Below, piece by piece: positions 6,659 through 16,296 of a DNA stretch of 64,000 nt; position 1 is the first letter of the stretch, and the number at the start of each line of letters is the position of its first letter. The position numbers were made by a program, and so were the translations under genes. The stretch covers positions 1,872,343-1,936,342 of the forward strand of contig NZ_LT575483.1 of assembly GCF_900086705.1 (NCBI RefSeq), in the 5' to 3' direction. Source of the stretch: Massilibacillus massiliensis (GTDB lineage: Bacteria > Bacillota > Negativicutes > FLKF01). The notes under the pieces are model-generated. The model did no database searches. It had not been told where the DNA came from and was given only the letters and a program-made list of their open reading frames with translations.

Positions 6659-8563
6659 TCACTCGATCAATTCATACGGATCTGTTGTCACAACTTTGAT
6701 TTTCTTCCCCTCAACGTTATACAAATGCGTTGCACAAGCCATACATGGATCAAAGGACCGAACCACCTTTAGAATCTCTAACGGTTTGTCCAGAATCTTG
6801 ACCTTTGTATCGATCATCGCCTTTTCATATGGGCCATGATTCCCTTTCGCATCGCGGGGACAAGCATTCCAAGTCGACGGAACAACCGCTTGATAATTGG
6901 CAATTCTTCCATTTTTAATGACAACCCAATGACTTAAAGAACCTCTCGCTGCTTCATAAAGCCCTACGCCCTTGCATTCCTCCGGCCAAGTTTTAGGCTC
7001 CCATTTTGTACTATCCGCAACTTTTGTATCGCCTGCTTTAATGCTTTTAATTAATTTGTCATAAAAATACTGACTCATATGTGTATGCATCTGCGCATCC
7101 AAGCCGCGGGCAATCGTACGACCAAGCATTGTTGGCATCCATACATTTGGTTCCAACTGTAATACACTTGATACCAATTCAACTTGATCCACCATTAATT
7201 TTTCCGCCCAAGTTGGATCTTTCAATACACCTTTTTTCATCTTGGTATACATAACGATATAACGCGCTAATGGCCCAACTTCCGTCATCTTCCCTCGCCA
7301 TTTTGGCGTCTTGACCCAAGAATACTTTCCTTCTTCATTTAATGTAATCCAATTCGTTTTGGTACCTTCTTTTGGCTCTGTATACTTTGCTTGCGTCACA
7401 CCATTCCAAGGATGAAGATCTTTTCCCTCCGCACCCGGGTATTCATACCACGAGTGCTCTACACCTTCATTTAAAACTTCTGGATCTGATAAATCTTTGG
7501 CATTAAATTCATAAAATTGTGCAGCATTAACACCCTGACTAAAGTTTTCCACGACACCATCACAACGAACCAGTAACTGTTTTTGAAAGCCACCCTTACT
7601 CGTGTTTGTATAGGTTTGATCAGGATAGGCGCCAAAACCCATAACTCTTTCCTTTGCCATACCTCCGCCATCTAATCGTCCCCGCTTGGCATAGATCTGC
7701 CCAATTGCCAAAAGATCGGGCAAGTAAAAAAATTCAACCGCATTTACTCCCGTATGAATCGCTCGGCTGACAACCTCCAACCGTTCGGTATTAACAGGCG
7801 CATTCATATCTTCCATAGAGATTGAACACGGCATTCCTCCCACCACATAATGCGGATGTGGATTCTTACCCCCAAAAATCACCTGTGGAATAACAATTTC
7901 TCTTTGTTTATCAAGCATTTCTAAATAATGCGTTAACGCGATGAGATGCAATTCTGGCGGCAGTAATTGATAATCAGGATGATCCCACCATTGAGCTGCA
8001 AAGATCCCCAACTGTCCGCTCTCAATGACATCCTTGATTTTCTTCTGCATCATTTGAAAATAAGCCGTTGTAGCCTTTGGAAATTCTTTTGGATAAGCCT
8101 CTGTATGCCAATCCTCTGCTCCTTTAAAATCCATCTTGTAGGTTGACAGCACTGTATTTTGCAGTTTTGCCGCTTCTATCGGATCCGCCTTGGCTGCCTC
8201 GAGCGGGCTAATCCAATCCAAGGCGTGCAAATGATAAAAATGCACGAGATGATCCTGCGTCGATTGTGCACCAGCCATAATATTTCTTATATAATTCGCA
8301 TTGTTTGGGATTTCAATCTCTAAGGCATCTTCCACTGCACGTAAAGCCGCGAGTGCATGTACCGTCGTGCAAACACCACACATTCTTTGCGCATATGCCC
8401 AAGCATCACGGGGATCTCTGTCCTTTAACACGACTTCAATCCCACGCCAAGCCGTACCGCTTGACAAGGCATCTTCTACTTTCCCCGTTCCCTCATCTAC
8501 TTTAATTTCCAACCTCAAATGCCCTTCAATACGTGTAACCGGGTCTACGACAATTCTCTTCAT
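6659..8563 (-). CDS. hyaB: NiFe hydrogenase large (catalytic) subunit
   Basis: 634 aa; carries the NiFe(CN)2CO centre that oxidises H2. The N-terminal ligand motif is RMCGVCTTVH (Cys62, Cys65) and the C-terminal motif is DPCMACATH (Cys607, Cys610, His613), so all four nickel cysteines are present. The 21 residues after His613 form the usual cleavable extension, which a HyaD/HybD-type protease must remove; no such gene lies in the window. ATG 8563 has the better ribosome spacing, while ATG 8566 would give a classical ATGA overlap with the small subunit. Group 1 membrane-bound uptake enzyme by architecture. Confidence 0.95.
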   Translation of the reverse strand: MKRIVVDPVTRIEGHLRLEIKVDEGTGKVEDALSSGTAWRGIEVVLKDRDPRDAWAYAQRMCGVCTTVHALAALRAVEDALEIEIPNNANYIRNIMAGAQSTQDHLVHFYHLHALDWISPLEAAKADPIEAAKLQNTVLSTYKMDFKGAEDWHTEAYPKEFPKATTAYFQMMQKKIKDVIESGQLGIFAAQWWDHPDYQLLPPELHLIALTHYLEMLDKQREIVIPQVIFGGKNPHPHYVVGGMPCSISMEDMNAPVNTERLEVVSRAIHTGVNAVEFFYLPDLLAIGQIYAKRGRLDGGGMAKERVMGFGAYPDQTYTNTSKGGFQKQLLVRCDGVVENFSQGVNAAQFYEFNAKDLSDPEVLNEGVEHSWYEYPGAEGKDLHPWNGVTQAKYTEPKEGTKTNWITLNEEGKYSWVKTPKWRGKMTEVGPLARYIVMYTKMKKGVLKDPTWAEKLMVDQVELVSSVLQLEPNVWMPTMLGRTIARGLDAQMHTHMSQYFYDKLIKSIKAGDTKVADSTKWEPKTWPEECKGVGLYEAARGSLSHWVVIKNGRIANYQAVVPSTWNACPRDAKGNHGPYEKAMIDTKVKILDKPLEILKVVRSFDPCMACATHLYNVEGKKIKVVTTDPYELIE

Positions 8564-9660
8564 CATTCTTCCTTCTTCTCGTCAGTTGTTTCTTCATTTG
8601 TTTGACGCTTTTTCTTTTGCCACGCAGATAATGCCCCATGCACAACAACACCGGCCGTGGCAATTCCGGCTGCAGCCTTGCCTATTTCATCGACATCAAC
8701 AAGTTTTGGGCCATACGCCGGCAGTCGTTCGTAAAGAGGATCCTCATCCCAAAAATGATCATTACTGCAGCCAATACAGCCGTGTCCCGATTGAATAGGA
8801 TAGGAAAGGCCATTCCACCACCGCAGATTGCCACAGCAGTTATATGTTTCCGGACCACGACAGCCTAATTTGTACAAACACCAGCCCGCTCTAGCGCCGA
8901 TATCATCAAACTTCTCGGCAAACATCCCTGCATCAAAAAATGCACGACGATAACAGGTGTCATGAATGCGATTACCATAGAATTGCTTTGGCTGTCCCGC
9001 ACTGTCAAGTGGGGGCAATTTTCCAAACAACGTATAGTGCATGATAACGCCTGTCAGGACTTCCGGAATAGGCGGGCAGCCGGAGAGCTTAACAATCGGC
9101 TTATGATTGCCGACCGCGGATCTTACACTGACCGATCCTGTAGGATTTGGTTTTGCCGCTTGAATGCCGCCACTGGTTGCACATGATCCAAACTCCAGAA
9201 TAAATGCAGCTTGTCTTGCGACTTCTTCTACTGCCGATAAAAATGGTTTACCTGCAACCATGCAAAAGATTCCATTTTCAGCAATTGGTACTGCACCTTC
9301 CACGATCAAAATATACTTACCTGCATATTGCTGCATAATCGTATGTAGATGTTCTTCAAAAGGTTCACCACAACTCGCACTCAAAGTATCACTATATTCC
9401 AAGGCAATCGAATTCAGAAGTACATCGGTGGCAAGAGGCGTCCCAGATCGGAGAAAAGATGTATCACAGCCGGTACATTCATGACCATGCAGCCAAAGAA
9501 CCACAGGCAAGGGATTTGTTTCCGCCGCTAAAACGACCTTTGGTATCATATCGGTACTAAACCCCATGATACTGGTAAGTGCCACGCACGCTTTAAGAAA
9601 GCTGCGGCGACTGATATTTTTCCTAAGGCAGACTTCCCACATCGTTTCTAATTTATCCAT
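8563..9660 (-). CDS. hyaA: NiFe hydrogenase small (FeS) subunit with Tat signal
   Basis: 365 aa; holds three FeS clusters that carry electrons from the active site to cytochrome b. The twin-arginine signal SRRSFLK is at residues 17-23, so the folded pair is exported by Tat. Cysteine motifs include CTGCDTSFLR (proximal cluster) and downstream CRGPETYNCCGNLRWW and HGCIGCSNDHFWD. A C-terminal hydrophobic helix (AAAGIATAGVVVHGAL) would anchor it. Start ATG 9660 is chosen because GGAG precedes it by eight bases; longer in-frame starts lack a ribosome site. It is first in the operon. Confidence 0.95.
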   Translation of the reverse strand: MDKLETMWEVCLRKNISRRSFLKACVALTSIMGFSTDMIPKVVLAAETNPLPVVLWLHGHECTGCDTSFLRSGTPLATDVLLNSIALEYSDTLSASCGEPFEEHLHTIMQQYAGKYILIVEGAVPIAENGIFCMVAGKPFLSAVEEVARQAAFILEFGSCATSGGIQAAKPNPTGSVSVRSAVGNHKPIVKLSGCPPIPEVLTGVIMHYTLFGKLPPLDSAGQPKQFYGNRIHDTCYRRAFFDAGMFAEKFDDIGARAGWCLYKLGCRGPETYNCCGNLRWWNGLSYPIQSGHGCIGCSNDHFWDEDPLYERLPAYGPKLVDVDEIGKAAAGIATAGVVVHGALSAWQKKKRQTNEETTDEKKEE

Positions 9661-9765
9661 GTCATCACTCCTCGCTGCATTTGATTCTGTATCCATGAAT
9701 GTAACTTTTGATTGCTTTTTATAAACGTATTTTATACCGCAATCGCCCACTTTATACTCCAAAGC

Positions 9766-9802
9766 AAAAACAACCATCCCCTTTGCAGGATTGGTTGTTT
9801 TT
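9766..9802 (-). terminator. Terminator between the zinc-finger gene and hydrogenase
   Basis: AAAAACAACCA (9766-9776) and TGGTTGTTTTT (9792-9802) form a perfect 11-bp stem ending in T5, 22 bp past the stop at 9824. Confidence 0.8.
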
Positions 9803-9823
9803 CATTCAATTAAAATTTTTCCG

Positions 9824-10327
9824 TCATGCATTGTCTCCCTCTAAAGAAACATCATCACCATCGAAAACTATATCGTCACCATTTTCAAAAAAAGATTTTT
9901 GAAATAACGGCGCTAAAATCTCCTCTTCCATTGGGCGCGTAGTCAATCTCATTTCATCTTCTTTTTCTTGGCACGGTAGACACAAGGCCGCTGATGGAAC
10001 AGCCTCTAATCTTTCTCTATCAATTGCTTCGCCGCAATGACTGCAAATCCCATACGATCCATCTTCAATCTTTTTTAAAGCAACTTCAAGTTTTTCTAAT
10101 AAAACATTGGCATGATCGCGCAGGGCGATGTCCTTGCTGCGTTCAAAAAGTTGATCACTCACATCCGCAGGATGATTGTCATACATCGAAAGCTCCGTTG
10201 ACGTCTCAGCCATCGTTTCCTCCAATCCGTTTTCCTCGATATGCGAAATCGTCTGTAAAATCTGCTCTTTTTCATCAATTAATCTTTTTTCATATGAATT
10301 TAATTGCTCTTTTGAAATATCAGACAT
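9824..10327 (-). CDS. TraR/DksA-family zinc-finger protein (YteA-like)
   Basis: 167 aa; start ATG 10327 behind AGGAGC. It has an N-terminal coiled-coil (EQLNSYEKRLIDEKEQIL) and a C4 zinc finger CSHCGEAIDRERLEA...CLPC at about residues 108-131. In DksA this fold lets the protein reach into the RNA polymerase secondary channel; the Firmicute YteA branch is linked to general stress or sporulation but its role is not settled. The acidic C-terminus (GDDIVFDGDDVSLEGDN) is an odd lineage-specific tail. It is transcribed alone, ending at the hairpin at 9766-9802. Confidence 0.8.
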   Translation of the reverse strand: MSDISKEQLNSYEKRLIDEKEQILQTISHIEENGLEETMAETSTELSMYDNHPADVSDQLFERSKDIALRDHANVLLEKLEVALKKIEDGSYGICSHCGEAIDRERLEAVPSAALCLPCQEKEDEMRLTTRPMEEEILAPLFQKSFFENGDDIVFDGDDVSLEGDNA

Positions 10328-10478
10328 TTTATGCGCTCCTTTTTTGCTGGTATTCATATCATTTCCGAGATTCAAAATAATACAACGCTTTATAAACGCC
10401 AAATTTTTCCGAAACTTTGTTTTTTTAGCATTTGCTAAATTTAAACTACATTTTTGATTCCCATAAACTAAGCATAAA

Positions 10479-10514
10479 AATGCGTCTACAAATTTAATAT
10501 TTTGCAGACGCATT
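10479..10514 (-). terminator. Terminator after the small membrane-protein pair
   Basis: AATGCGTCT (10479-10487) pairs with AGACGCATT (10506-10514). The minus strand continues as TTTTATG. It closes the unit 10571-11353. Confidence 0.65.
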
Positions 10515-10570
10515 CTCTTAGCTTTTATTTTTCATTCTCTATATAGGAAACATCGCTCATAAACTTACTT

Positions 10571-10840
10571 CTACATCTTAAAAATGACAATATAACTCAT
10601 CATGCCAATACTGCTAAAAAGCCAGGCCGCCACTACGAACCCTTGCCACTTTTGCGGGACTCCAAAATTACAAGTATCCCCTAAAAAACCACGTCGCGTA
10701 AAAAGATTGGACTTTTGCCTTTTTTTAAACCATTTTGCTTTTCTTTCTTCACCAATCAATTTCGCAGTAATATAAATGATACACATAGCATTGATAAAGG
10801 AACATATAATCTTCATTGCTTGTTCAGCTTCCGACATCAT
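10571..10840 (-). CDS. Small two-helix membrane protein, unknown function
   Basis: 89 aa. Hydrophobic helices at about residues 8-28 and 66-86 flank a basic loop (KAKWFKKRQK, RRGFLGD). Translation probably depends on the upstream gene, whose stop is 12 bp before its start; the ribosome site is weak (AAAGCGGG). I do not recognise a family. Confidence 0.5.
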   Translation of the reverse strand: MMSEAEQAMKIICSFINAMCIIYITAKLIGEERKAKWFKKRQKSNLFTRRGFLGDTCNFGVPQKWQGFVVAAWLFSSIGMMSYIVIFKM

Positions 10841-10852
10841 GGCACCCGCTTT

Positions 10853-11353
10853 CTAATGACATTCTCTCAGATCCAAATATTTTTCCGGCATTTGCTTCTG
10901 CAGCTGTAGCATAAAGGTATCACTCACTTTAAATAAAAGTGCCTGTTTCTTGCCATTTTTTTTAAATAACAGAATCCGTGTCATCTTCCCATCGCCAGAA
11001 CAATAACGATGGTTATACGTGTCAATTCCCGTACGGCGAAAAAATTTTTTAATATACTGATCGGAGTAACTTTCCACTTCATCAAAAGATACAATAAAAT
11101 GTTTAGAAAAACCTAAAAATTTACTATGAATCATCAATTCATGCTTCGTTAAAGCATAGGTATACGAAACAGCATACCGCCAAATAAGCAATCCAGAGAA
11201 AAACAGGATATATGCAATGCCGCCAAAATTTAAATGACCACTTAAAATTGCCTTTATCTCGACGAAAAACCATATAACCAAGGCTATAATCGCCAGCCAC
11301 ATCCAACATAGTTTTTCTTTACTGTAAATTGTTGTTTCTCTATACTGCTCCAT
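10853..11353 (-). CDS. Membrane protein with PH-like (bPH) domain
   Basis: 166 aa from ATG 11353 (GGTGGTG upstream). Two hydrophobic helices (residues about 16-60: WMWLAIIALVIWFF and IAYILFFSGLLIW) precede a soluble domain starting YALTKHELMIHSKFLG, the strand pattern of bacterial PH-like domains. Its function is unknown. It is followed by the 89-aa membrane protein with a 12-bp gap. Confidence 0.5.
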   Translation of the reverse strand: MEQYRETTIYSKEKLCWMWLAIIALVIWFFVEIKAILSGHLNFGGIAYILFFSGLLIWRYAVSYTYALTKHELMIHSKFLGFSKHFIVSFDEVESYSDQYIKKFFRRTGIDTYNHRYCSGDGKMTRILLFKKNGKKQALLFKVSDTFMLQLQKQMPEKYLDLRECH

Positions 11354-11393
11354 TATTTCACCACCATTATGCATTGATAATCCAGCCTATTTA

Positions 11394-12677
11394 TTAAGGA
11401 AAAAACGGCCATACGATTGGAATAATAATAATAGATACGATGAAACATACGACAACCAATCCCGTTCCCGCTTTTACGTAGTCCATGAATCTATAATTTC
11501 CAGGTCCCAGCACCAAAGTATTGGGTGGTGTACCAACTGGGGTTGCAAATGCACAAGAGGCTGCAACAGCAATCGCCATTAATACAGCATGTGGACTGGC
11601 ACCTAAGCTTTTTGCTATAGAAATACCAATTGGCGCCAATAATGCTGTAGATGCTGTATTTGACATAAATTGTGTCAAACCACAGGATAAAGCAAACAGT
11701 ACTGCCGTAACCATAAGTGGACTGGGATTTCCGCCTAAAATTCCTACAACTTGATCGGCAATCAATTTCCCTGCGCCGCTCTTATCCATAGCAGATGCAA
11801 TTGGCATCATTCCGGCAAACAGGAATATCGTCACCCAGTCTATGCCTGTATATGCTTGTTTCTCACTCAAACATTTTGTTAGTACAAGAATAATTGCTCC
11901 CGTAATCGCCGCCACTTCCAACGGAAATTGCTTTATATCAAGTGCCATTGCAACAACAACACCGAGAAGAGTAACCGCAGTAATCCACATTTTGGACTGA
12001 TCGGTTGTTCCCGCTGCAGCTTCTTTTGCTGCTTCTTCATCAATTTCGATATCTTCAGCCGACAGCATAGCCTTTGGTAAAAGATATTTGCCAACAAACA
12101 TCATGTAAACAATGCCGGCAATCGTAAGCGGTATTCCGATCCAAGCGAACTCAAAAAATCCAAAAGGCGCAAGACCTGCTGTCTTTAACGTCCCAGCAGC
12201 AATGATATTTGGTGGTGTGCCAACCAAAGTAATAATACCACCTAAACCAGCACCAAAAGCCAACGGCATCAATTGACGCGATGCTGGAATTTTAGCCACA
12301 GCACAAATTCCAATGATGACCGGCATCAAAGCAGCTGTTGTTCCCGTATTAGACGATACTGAGGAAATAGCCGCGGCAATAATCATTGTACCTGCCATTA
12401 AGCCATTTTCGCTTTTCCCGACAACGCGAACCACAGTTTCACCCAACTTCTGCGCAAGTCCCGTATGAAACATAGATGCCCCAATAACAAACATACCTGC
12501 AAATAAAACAACCGTAGAATTCGACAACCCTGAAAAAACCTCTGTCATGGGGATAATCCCCAGAATGCCTAAAACAATCGCGCCCCCCATAGCCGTTACT
12601 GCTAGCGGAACAACTTCCGTGACAAATAACAACGCTACAATCGCTAAAACAATCAAGGTCACTATAGCAGGTGTCAT
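11394..12677 (-). CDS. SLC13/DASS-family Na+-coupled dicarboxylate (or anion) transporter
   Basis: 427-aa inner-membrane carrier of about 12 helices; start ATG 12677 behind GGAGG. The two family signatures are present as SSNTGTTAALMPV (residues about 110-122) and MSNTASTALLAPI (about 335-347), each next to a GTPPN loop (VGTPPNIIAAG, VGTPPNTLVLG) that forms the Na+/carboxylate sites in VcINDY. It follows mmdB by 67 bp on the same strand with no visible terminator, so it probably belongs to the decarboxylase operon and handles succinate or a related dicarboxylate. The substrate is inferred from context; sulfate or citrate cannot be excluded. Confidence 0.85.
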   Translation of the reverse strand: MTPAIVTLIVLAIVALLFVTEVVPLAVTAMGGAIVLGILGIIPMTEVFSGLSNSTVVLFAGMFVIGASMFHTGLAQKLGETVVRVVGKSENGLMAGTMIIAAAISSVSSNTGTTAALMPVIIGICAVAKIPASRQLMPLAFGAGLGGIITLVGTPPNIIAAGTLKTAGLAPFGFFEFAWIGIPLTIAGIVYMMFVGKYLLPKAMLSAEDIEIDEEAAKEAAAGTTDQSKMWITAVTLLGVVVAMALDIKQFPLEVAAITGAIILVLTKCLSEKQAYTGIDWVTIFLFAGMMPIASAMDKSGAGKLIADQVVGILGGNPSPLMVTAVLFALSCGLTQFMSNTASTALLAPIGISIAKSLGASPHAVLMAIAVAASCAFATPVGTPPNTLVLGPGNYRFMDYVKAGTGLVVVCFIVSIIIIPIVWPFFP

Positions 12678-12744
12678 AGGATTTGCCTCCTTTATTTTAA
12701 TGATAAAAATCATAAAAATGTATATTTACAGAGTTCTAAATTGC

Positions 12745-13875
12745 TTATTTTAACATCGCCAGCATCGTCCCCGCAGCGACGGCAGTACCGATAACTCCGG
12801 CTACATTCGGCCCCATCGCATGCATTAATAGAAAATTCGCTGGATTGGCTTTTTGCCCGACAATCTGACTGACACGTGCCGCCATTGGAACTGCGGATAC
12901 ACCAGCCGAACCAATAAGAGGATTTATCTTACCTCCGGATAAATAACATTGAAGTTTACCAAGCAATACGCCACTAGCAGTACCGCCAATAAAGGCACAT
13001 AAGCCAAGAGCAATAATTTGAATTGTTTTTATATTAAGAAAATTCTCCGCTGACATCGTAAGTCCCGTTCCTGTAGCCAAAAAAATGGTTACAATGTTAA
13101 TCAATGCATTTTGCGCGGTATCCGATAAACGATCGGTTACCCCCGATTCACGGAAAAGATTTCCTAACATCAGCATTCCCATTAGCGATGCAATTGGTGG
13201 TAATAACAAGCTAATGATAATTGTTGATATTACCGGGAAAACCAGTTTTTCAAATTTAGATACCGGACGCAATTGATCCATTACAATTTCACGTTCTTTT
13301 TGCGTCGTAAGAAGCTTCATCACTGGCGGCTGAATCAAAGGTACCAATGACATATAAGAATAGGCGGCAACAGCAATCGCGCCTAGAAGATGTGGAGCCA
13401 ATTTTATTGACAAATAGATTGCGGTCGGACCATCTGCTCCGCCAATAATACCAATTGCCGCAGCTTCTTGGACATTAAAGCCTAACATCATTGCCCCAGC
13501 CAAAGAAATGAATACGCCGAATTGGGCTGCCGCGCCTAAAAGCAGCGTGGAAGGATTCGCGATCAGCGGGCCAAAATCGGTCATTGCACCGACACCGAGA
13601 AAAATAAGCGGTGGAAAAATCTCATTGTTAATTCCATACATAATAGCCTGCATAACACCAGGATCTTCAAAAAAACCCGTTTTGGGGAAATTTGCTAAAA
13701 TACAGCCAAACGCAATCGGGGAAAGCAACAATGGCTCAAACCCCTTCGCAAAGGCTAGATATAACAGAATCAGTCCAACAAAAATCATAATTGCATTGCC
13801 TATAGAAAAGGCAGCAAAACCACTATCCGCCCAAACAGACTGCAAAGCTACTGAAAATGCACTAAATACCTCCAT
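12745..13875 (-). CDS. mmdB: Methylmalonyl-CoA decarboxylase beta subunit (Na+ pump)
   Basis: 376-aa membrane subunit of the biotin-dependent Na+-translocating decarboxylases. It removes CO2 from carboxybiotin and couples this to Na+ export. Start ATG 13875 after GGAGGG. It has about nine helices. Conserved OadB/MmdB/GcdB segments include [11 protein letters not shown] (the catalytic Asp region) and [20 protein letters not shown]. Length matches the family. Fourth in the order mmdA-mmdD-mmdC-mmdB. Confidence 0.92.
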   Translation of the reverse strand: MEVFSAFSVALQSVWADSGFAAFSIGNAIMIFVGLILLYLAFAKGFEPLLLSPIAFGCILANFPKTGFFEDPGVMQAIMYGINNEIFPPLIFLGVGAMTDFGPLIANPSTLLLGAAAQFGVFISLAGAMMLGFNVQEAAAIGIIGGADGPTAIYLSIKLAPHLLGAIAVAAYSYMSLVPLIQPPVMKLLTTQKEREIVMDQLRPVSKFEKLVFPVISTIIISLLLPPIASLMGMLMLGNLFRESGVTDRLSDTAQNALINIVTIFLATGTGLTMSAENFLNIKTIQIIALGLCAFIGGTASGVLLGKLQCYLSGGKINPLIGSAGVSAVPMAARVSQIVGQKANPANFLLMHAMGPNVAGVIGTAVAAGTMLAMLK

Positions 13876-13910
13876 ATCTTTTCCCTCCTAAAATTATTCA
13901 CTTACTAAGA

Positions 13911-14300
13911 TCATTCTAGTACAATCAATGCCTCTCCAGTTCCCACCGTCTGTCCAGCGGAAACATTCAACTCTTTTACCTTGGCATCTGCCGGTGCCAT
14001 AATTTCATTTGCCATTTTCATCGCCTCAAGTACAAGCAATACTTCTCCGCGTTTGACCGCTTGACCTACCGTGGCATTCACCGACAACACTTTGCCTGGC
14101 ATTGGTGCAGAAACTACCTTTGCCCCGGCCGCCGCTACATTTACTTTAGGCGCAGGTGCTGCCGGTCTTGGTGCTGCTGGTGCCGCTGTTGTTGTTTGTA
14201 CTGGTGCTGTCGGCACTTTGGCACTTGAAGCTGAACCGCTCATTCTTTCAACTTCAACTTCATGTGTTACCCCATCTAAAGTAATTCTGAATTTTTCCAT
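13911..14300 (-). CDS. mmdC: Methylmalonyl-CoA decarboxylase gamma subunit (biotin carrier)
   Basis: 129-aa biotin carrier. A short N-terminal domain is followed by an Ala/Pro-rich flexible linker (residues about 28-60) and a biotinyl domain with EAMKMANE; Lys95 is the biotin site. The swinging arm carries CO2 from MmdA to MmdB. The Ala/Pro linker is typical of this subunit in Veillonella and Propionigenium. Confidence 0.93.
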   Translation of the reverse strand: MEKFRITLDGVTHEVEVERMSGSASSAKVPTAPVQTTTAAPAAPRPAAPAPKVNVAAAGAKVVSAPMPGKVLSVNATVGQAVKRGEVLLVLEAMKMANEIMAPADAKVKELNVSAGQTVGTGEALIVLE

Positions 14301-14335
14301 CTCATATTTCCTCCTCGATTTAGAATTCTTTATTT

Positions 14336-14719
14336 TTAAAACATCTGATTTCTCGATTGTACTGCCTCAATTCGTGCCGTCTGTGTCCATACCTTACCAC
14401 CGACAGGGCGAATCGAAACAATTTCTGATGGATGATACCCATAAGCAGCGATCGCAGCCGCAATTAATATAAAGGTTTCTTCGTCCGTTCGATTTGTTTT
14501 TTCAAAATGCGTCGCTGCTTGTTCCTTTTTTCCACCGTTTTCAAAATTGCTCAAATTTTTTTTTTGATCTAAAGGAGTATTTTTGTCTTCACGTTTTCTC
14601 GTCGGATCAATGATATGAATGAAACGAACGATCAAACTCAATCCCCATAATACCGCAAAAACGATTGTCATATTAATCATCATGATGATAATTGGATTGG
14701 TAGTCACTGGTTGATCCAT
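14336..14719 (-). CDS. mmdD: Methylmalonyl-CoA decarboxylase delta subunit (OadG family)
   Basis: About 127 aa; one N-terminal membrane helix (IIIMMINMTIVFAVLWGLSLIV), then a charged region and a C-terminal assembly segment (ETFILIAAAIAAYGYHP). In this family the subunit holds the complex together. ATG 14719 has GAGGTGA at good spacing; GTG 14728 is the alternative start. Lies between mmdA and mmdC. Confidence 0.85.
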   Translation of the reverse strand: MDQPVTTNPIIIMMINMTIVFAVLWGLSLIVRFIHIIDPTRKREDKNTPLDQKKNLSNFENGGKKEQAATHFEKTNRTDEETFILIAAAIAAYGYHPSEIVSIRPVGGKVWTQTARIEAVQSRNQMF

Positions 14720-14766
14720 TTTACTCACCTCATTTTCGTTTGGCTGCCTTTAAATATGTATTTTCG

Positions 14767-16296
14767 TTATAGTGGAATATTACCGTGCCGTTTAGATGGA
14801 CGGCTTTCTCGTTTAGACGCAAGCATATTGAATGCATTGATAATCACTGGTCTTGTTTCTTTTGGCTCTATTACCATATCAACAAAACCACGCTTCGCTG
14901 CCTGATATGGAGTCGCAAAGTTTTTTACATACTCTTCAGTTTTTGCCGCAATATCCGGATCTTTTTTAAAGATGATATTAGCTGCACCGGCAGGGCCCAT
15001 AACCGCAATTTCCGCAGTCGGCCAAGCAATGACCTGGTCGGCGCCTAAATCGCGCGAACACATTGCCAAATATGAACCTCCATAAGCTTTGCGCACAACC
15101 AACGTAACTTTAGGCACTGTAGCTTCTGAATAAGCATACAATAGTTTTGCCCCATGTCGAATAATTCCGCCATATTCTTGATTTGTACCAGGCAAAAATC
15201 CGGGAACATCCACGATGTTAAGAATTTGAATATTAAATCCGTCACAAAAACGAATAAATCGGGACGCCTTATCAGAGGCATTAATATCCAACGATCCTGC
15301 CATCACCTTAGGCTGATTCGCAATAATTCCCACTGTCTGCCCATCAAGCCGAGCAAAAGCTGTCACAATATTGGGCGCATAATATGGCTGTACTTCATAG
15401 TAATCCTGATCATCTACAATTTTCGTGATAATATCTTTGACATCATAGGCCTGATTCGAGTTATCTGGAATGATAGAATTTAAGGATACATCCGTACGTG
15501 CCGGATCATCGTCACTTGAAAAGACCGGCGGATTTTCCAAATTATTGCTTGGAATATAACTGATAAGTCTGCGAATCTGGGCTAAACAATCCGCATCATC
15601 GGCCGCCACGAAATGAGCAACCCCGGAGATGGAGTTATGTGTCATGGCACCACCCAATTGCTCTGCACTGACTTCTTCCCCTGTTACAGTTTTAATTACT
15701 TGTGGCCCTGTAATAAACATTTGACTCGTATTTTCTACCATATAGATGAAATCGGTCAAAGCCGGTGAATAAACGGCACCGCCAGCACATGGTCCCATAA
15801 TGGCTGAAATTTGTGGTATGACCCCGGAAGCCAATGTATTACGATAAAAGATTTTTCCATAGCCGGACAAAGCATCAACGGCCTCTTGTATGCGTGCTCC
15901 GCCGGAATCATTGATTCCAATTACCGGTGCACCCATTTTCATCGCCATGTCCAATACCTTACAAATTTTTGCGGCATGCATTTCTCCCAGAGATCCACCA
16001 ACAACCGTAAAATCTTGGGCATATACATAAACTAAACGCCCATCAATCGTTCCATACCCCGTTACTACACCTTCACCAGGAGCTTCTTGCTTTTCCATTC
16101 CAAAATTGGTGCATCGGTGTGTAACAAAACGATCCAATTCAACAAAAGTACCTGCATCCAGAAGCTTTAAAATACGTTCACGTGCAGTCATTTTTCCAGC
16201 TGCATGCTGTTTCTGTACGCGTTTCTCTCCCCCGCCTGCCATAATTTTTTCTGTTCGCTTATTCATATCCTCAATCTTATCAAACGTTGATCCCAA
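14767..16296 (-). CDS. mmdA: Methylmalonyl-CoA decarboxylase alpha subunit (carboxyltransferase)
   Basis: 509 aa, the same length as the Veillonella protein. It transfers the carboxyl group of (S)-methylmalonyl-CoA to biotin, giving propionyl-CoA. Two crotonase-like carboxyltransferase domains are visible: GINDSGGARIQEAVDALSGY with GPCAGGAVYSPALTDF (N-terminal half) and VDVPGFLPGTNQEYGGIIRHGAK with RKAYGGSYLAM (C-terminal half). Start TTG 16296 is chosen because AGGAGGT lies seven bases upstream; the longer in-frame ATG has no ribosome site. The near-identity with Veillonella MmdA from memory separates it from oxaloacetate and glutaconyl-CoA enzymes. Confidence 0.92.
   Translation of the reverse strand: MGSTFDKIEDMNKRTEKIMAGGGEKRVQKQHAAGKMTARERILKLLDAGTFVELDRFVTHRCTNFGMEKQEAPGEGVVTGYGTIDGRLVYVYAQDFTVVGGSLGEMHAAKICKVLDMAMKMGAPVIGINDSGGARIQEAVDALSGYGKIFYRNTLASGVIPQISAIMGPCAGGAVYSPALTDFIYMVENTSQMFITGPQVIKTVTGEEVSAEQLGGAMTHNSISGVAHFVAADDADCLAQIRRLISYIPSNNLENPPVFSSDDDPARTDVSLNSIIPDNSNQAYDVKDIITKIVDDQDYYEVQPYYAPNIVTAFARLDGQTVGIIANQPKVMAGSLDINASDKASRFIRFCDGFNIQILNIVDVPGFLPGTNQEYGGIIRHGAKLLYAYSEATVPKVTLVVRKAYGGSYLAMCSRDLGADQVIAWPTAEIAVMGPAGAANIIFKKDPDIAAKTEEYVKNFATPYQAAKRGFVDMVIEPKETRPVIINAFNMLASKRESRPSKRHGNIPL

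Noticed and set aside
14767..16296. Oxaloacetate or glutaconyl-CoA decarboxylase alpha subunit
   Set aside because: The sequence follows the PCC/MmdA type (509 aa, RHGAKLLYAYSEATVPK) rather than the TIM-barrel OadA or the GcdA pattern.
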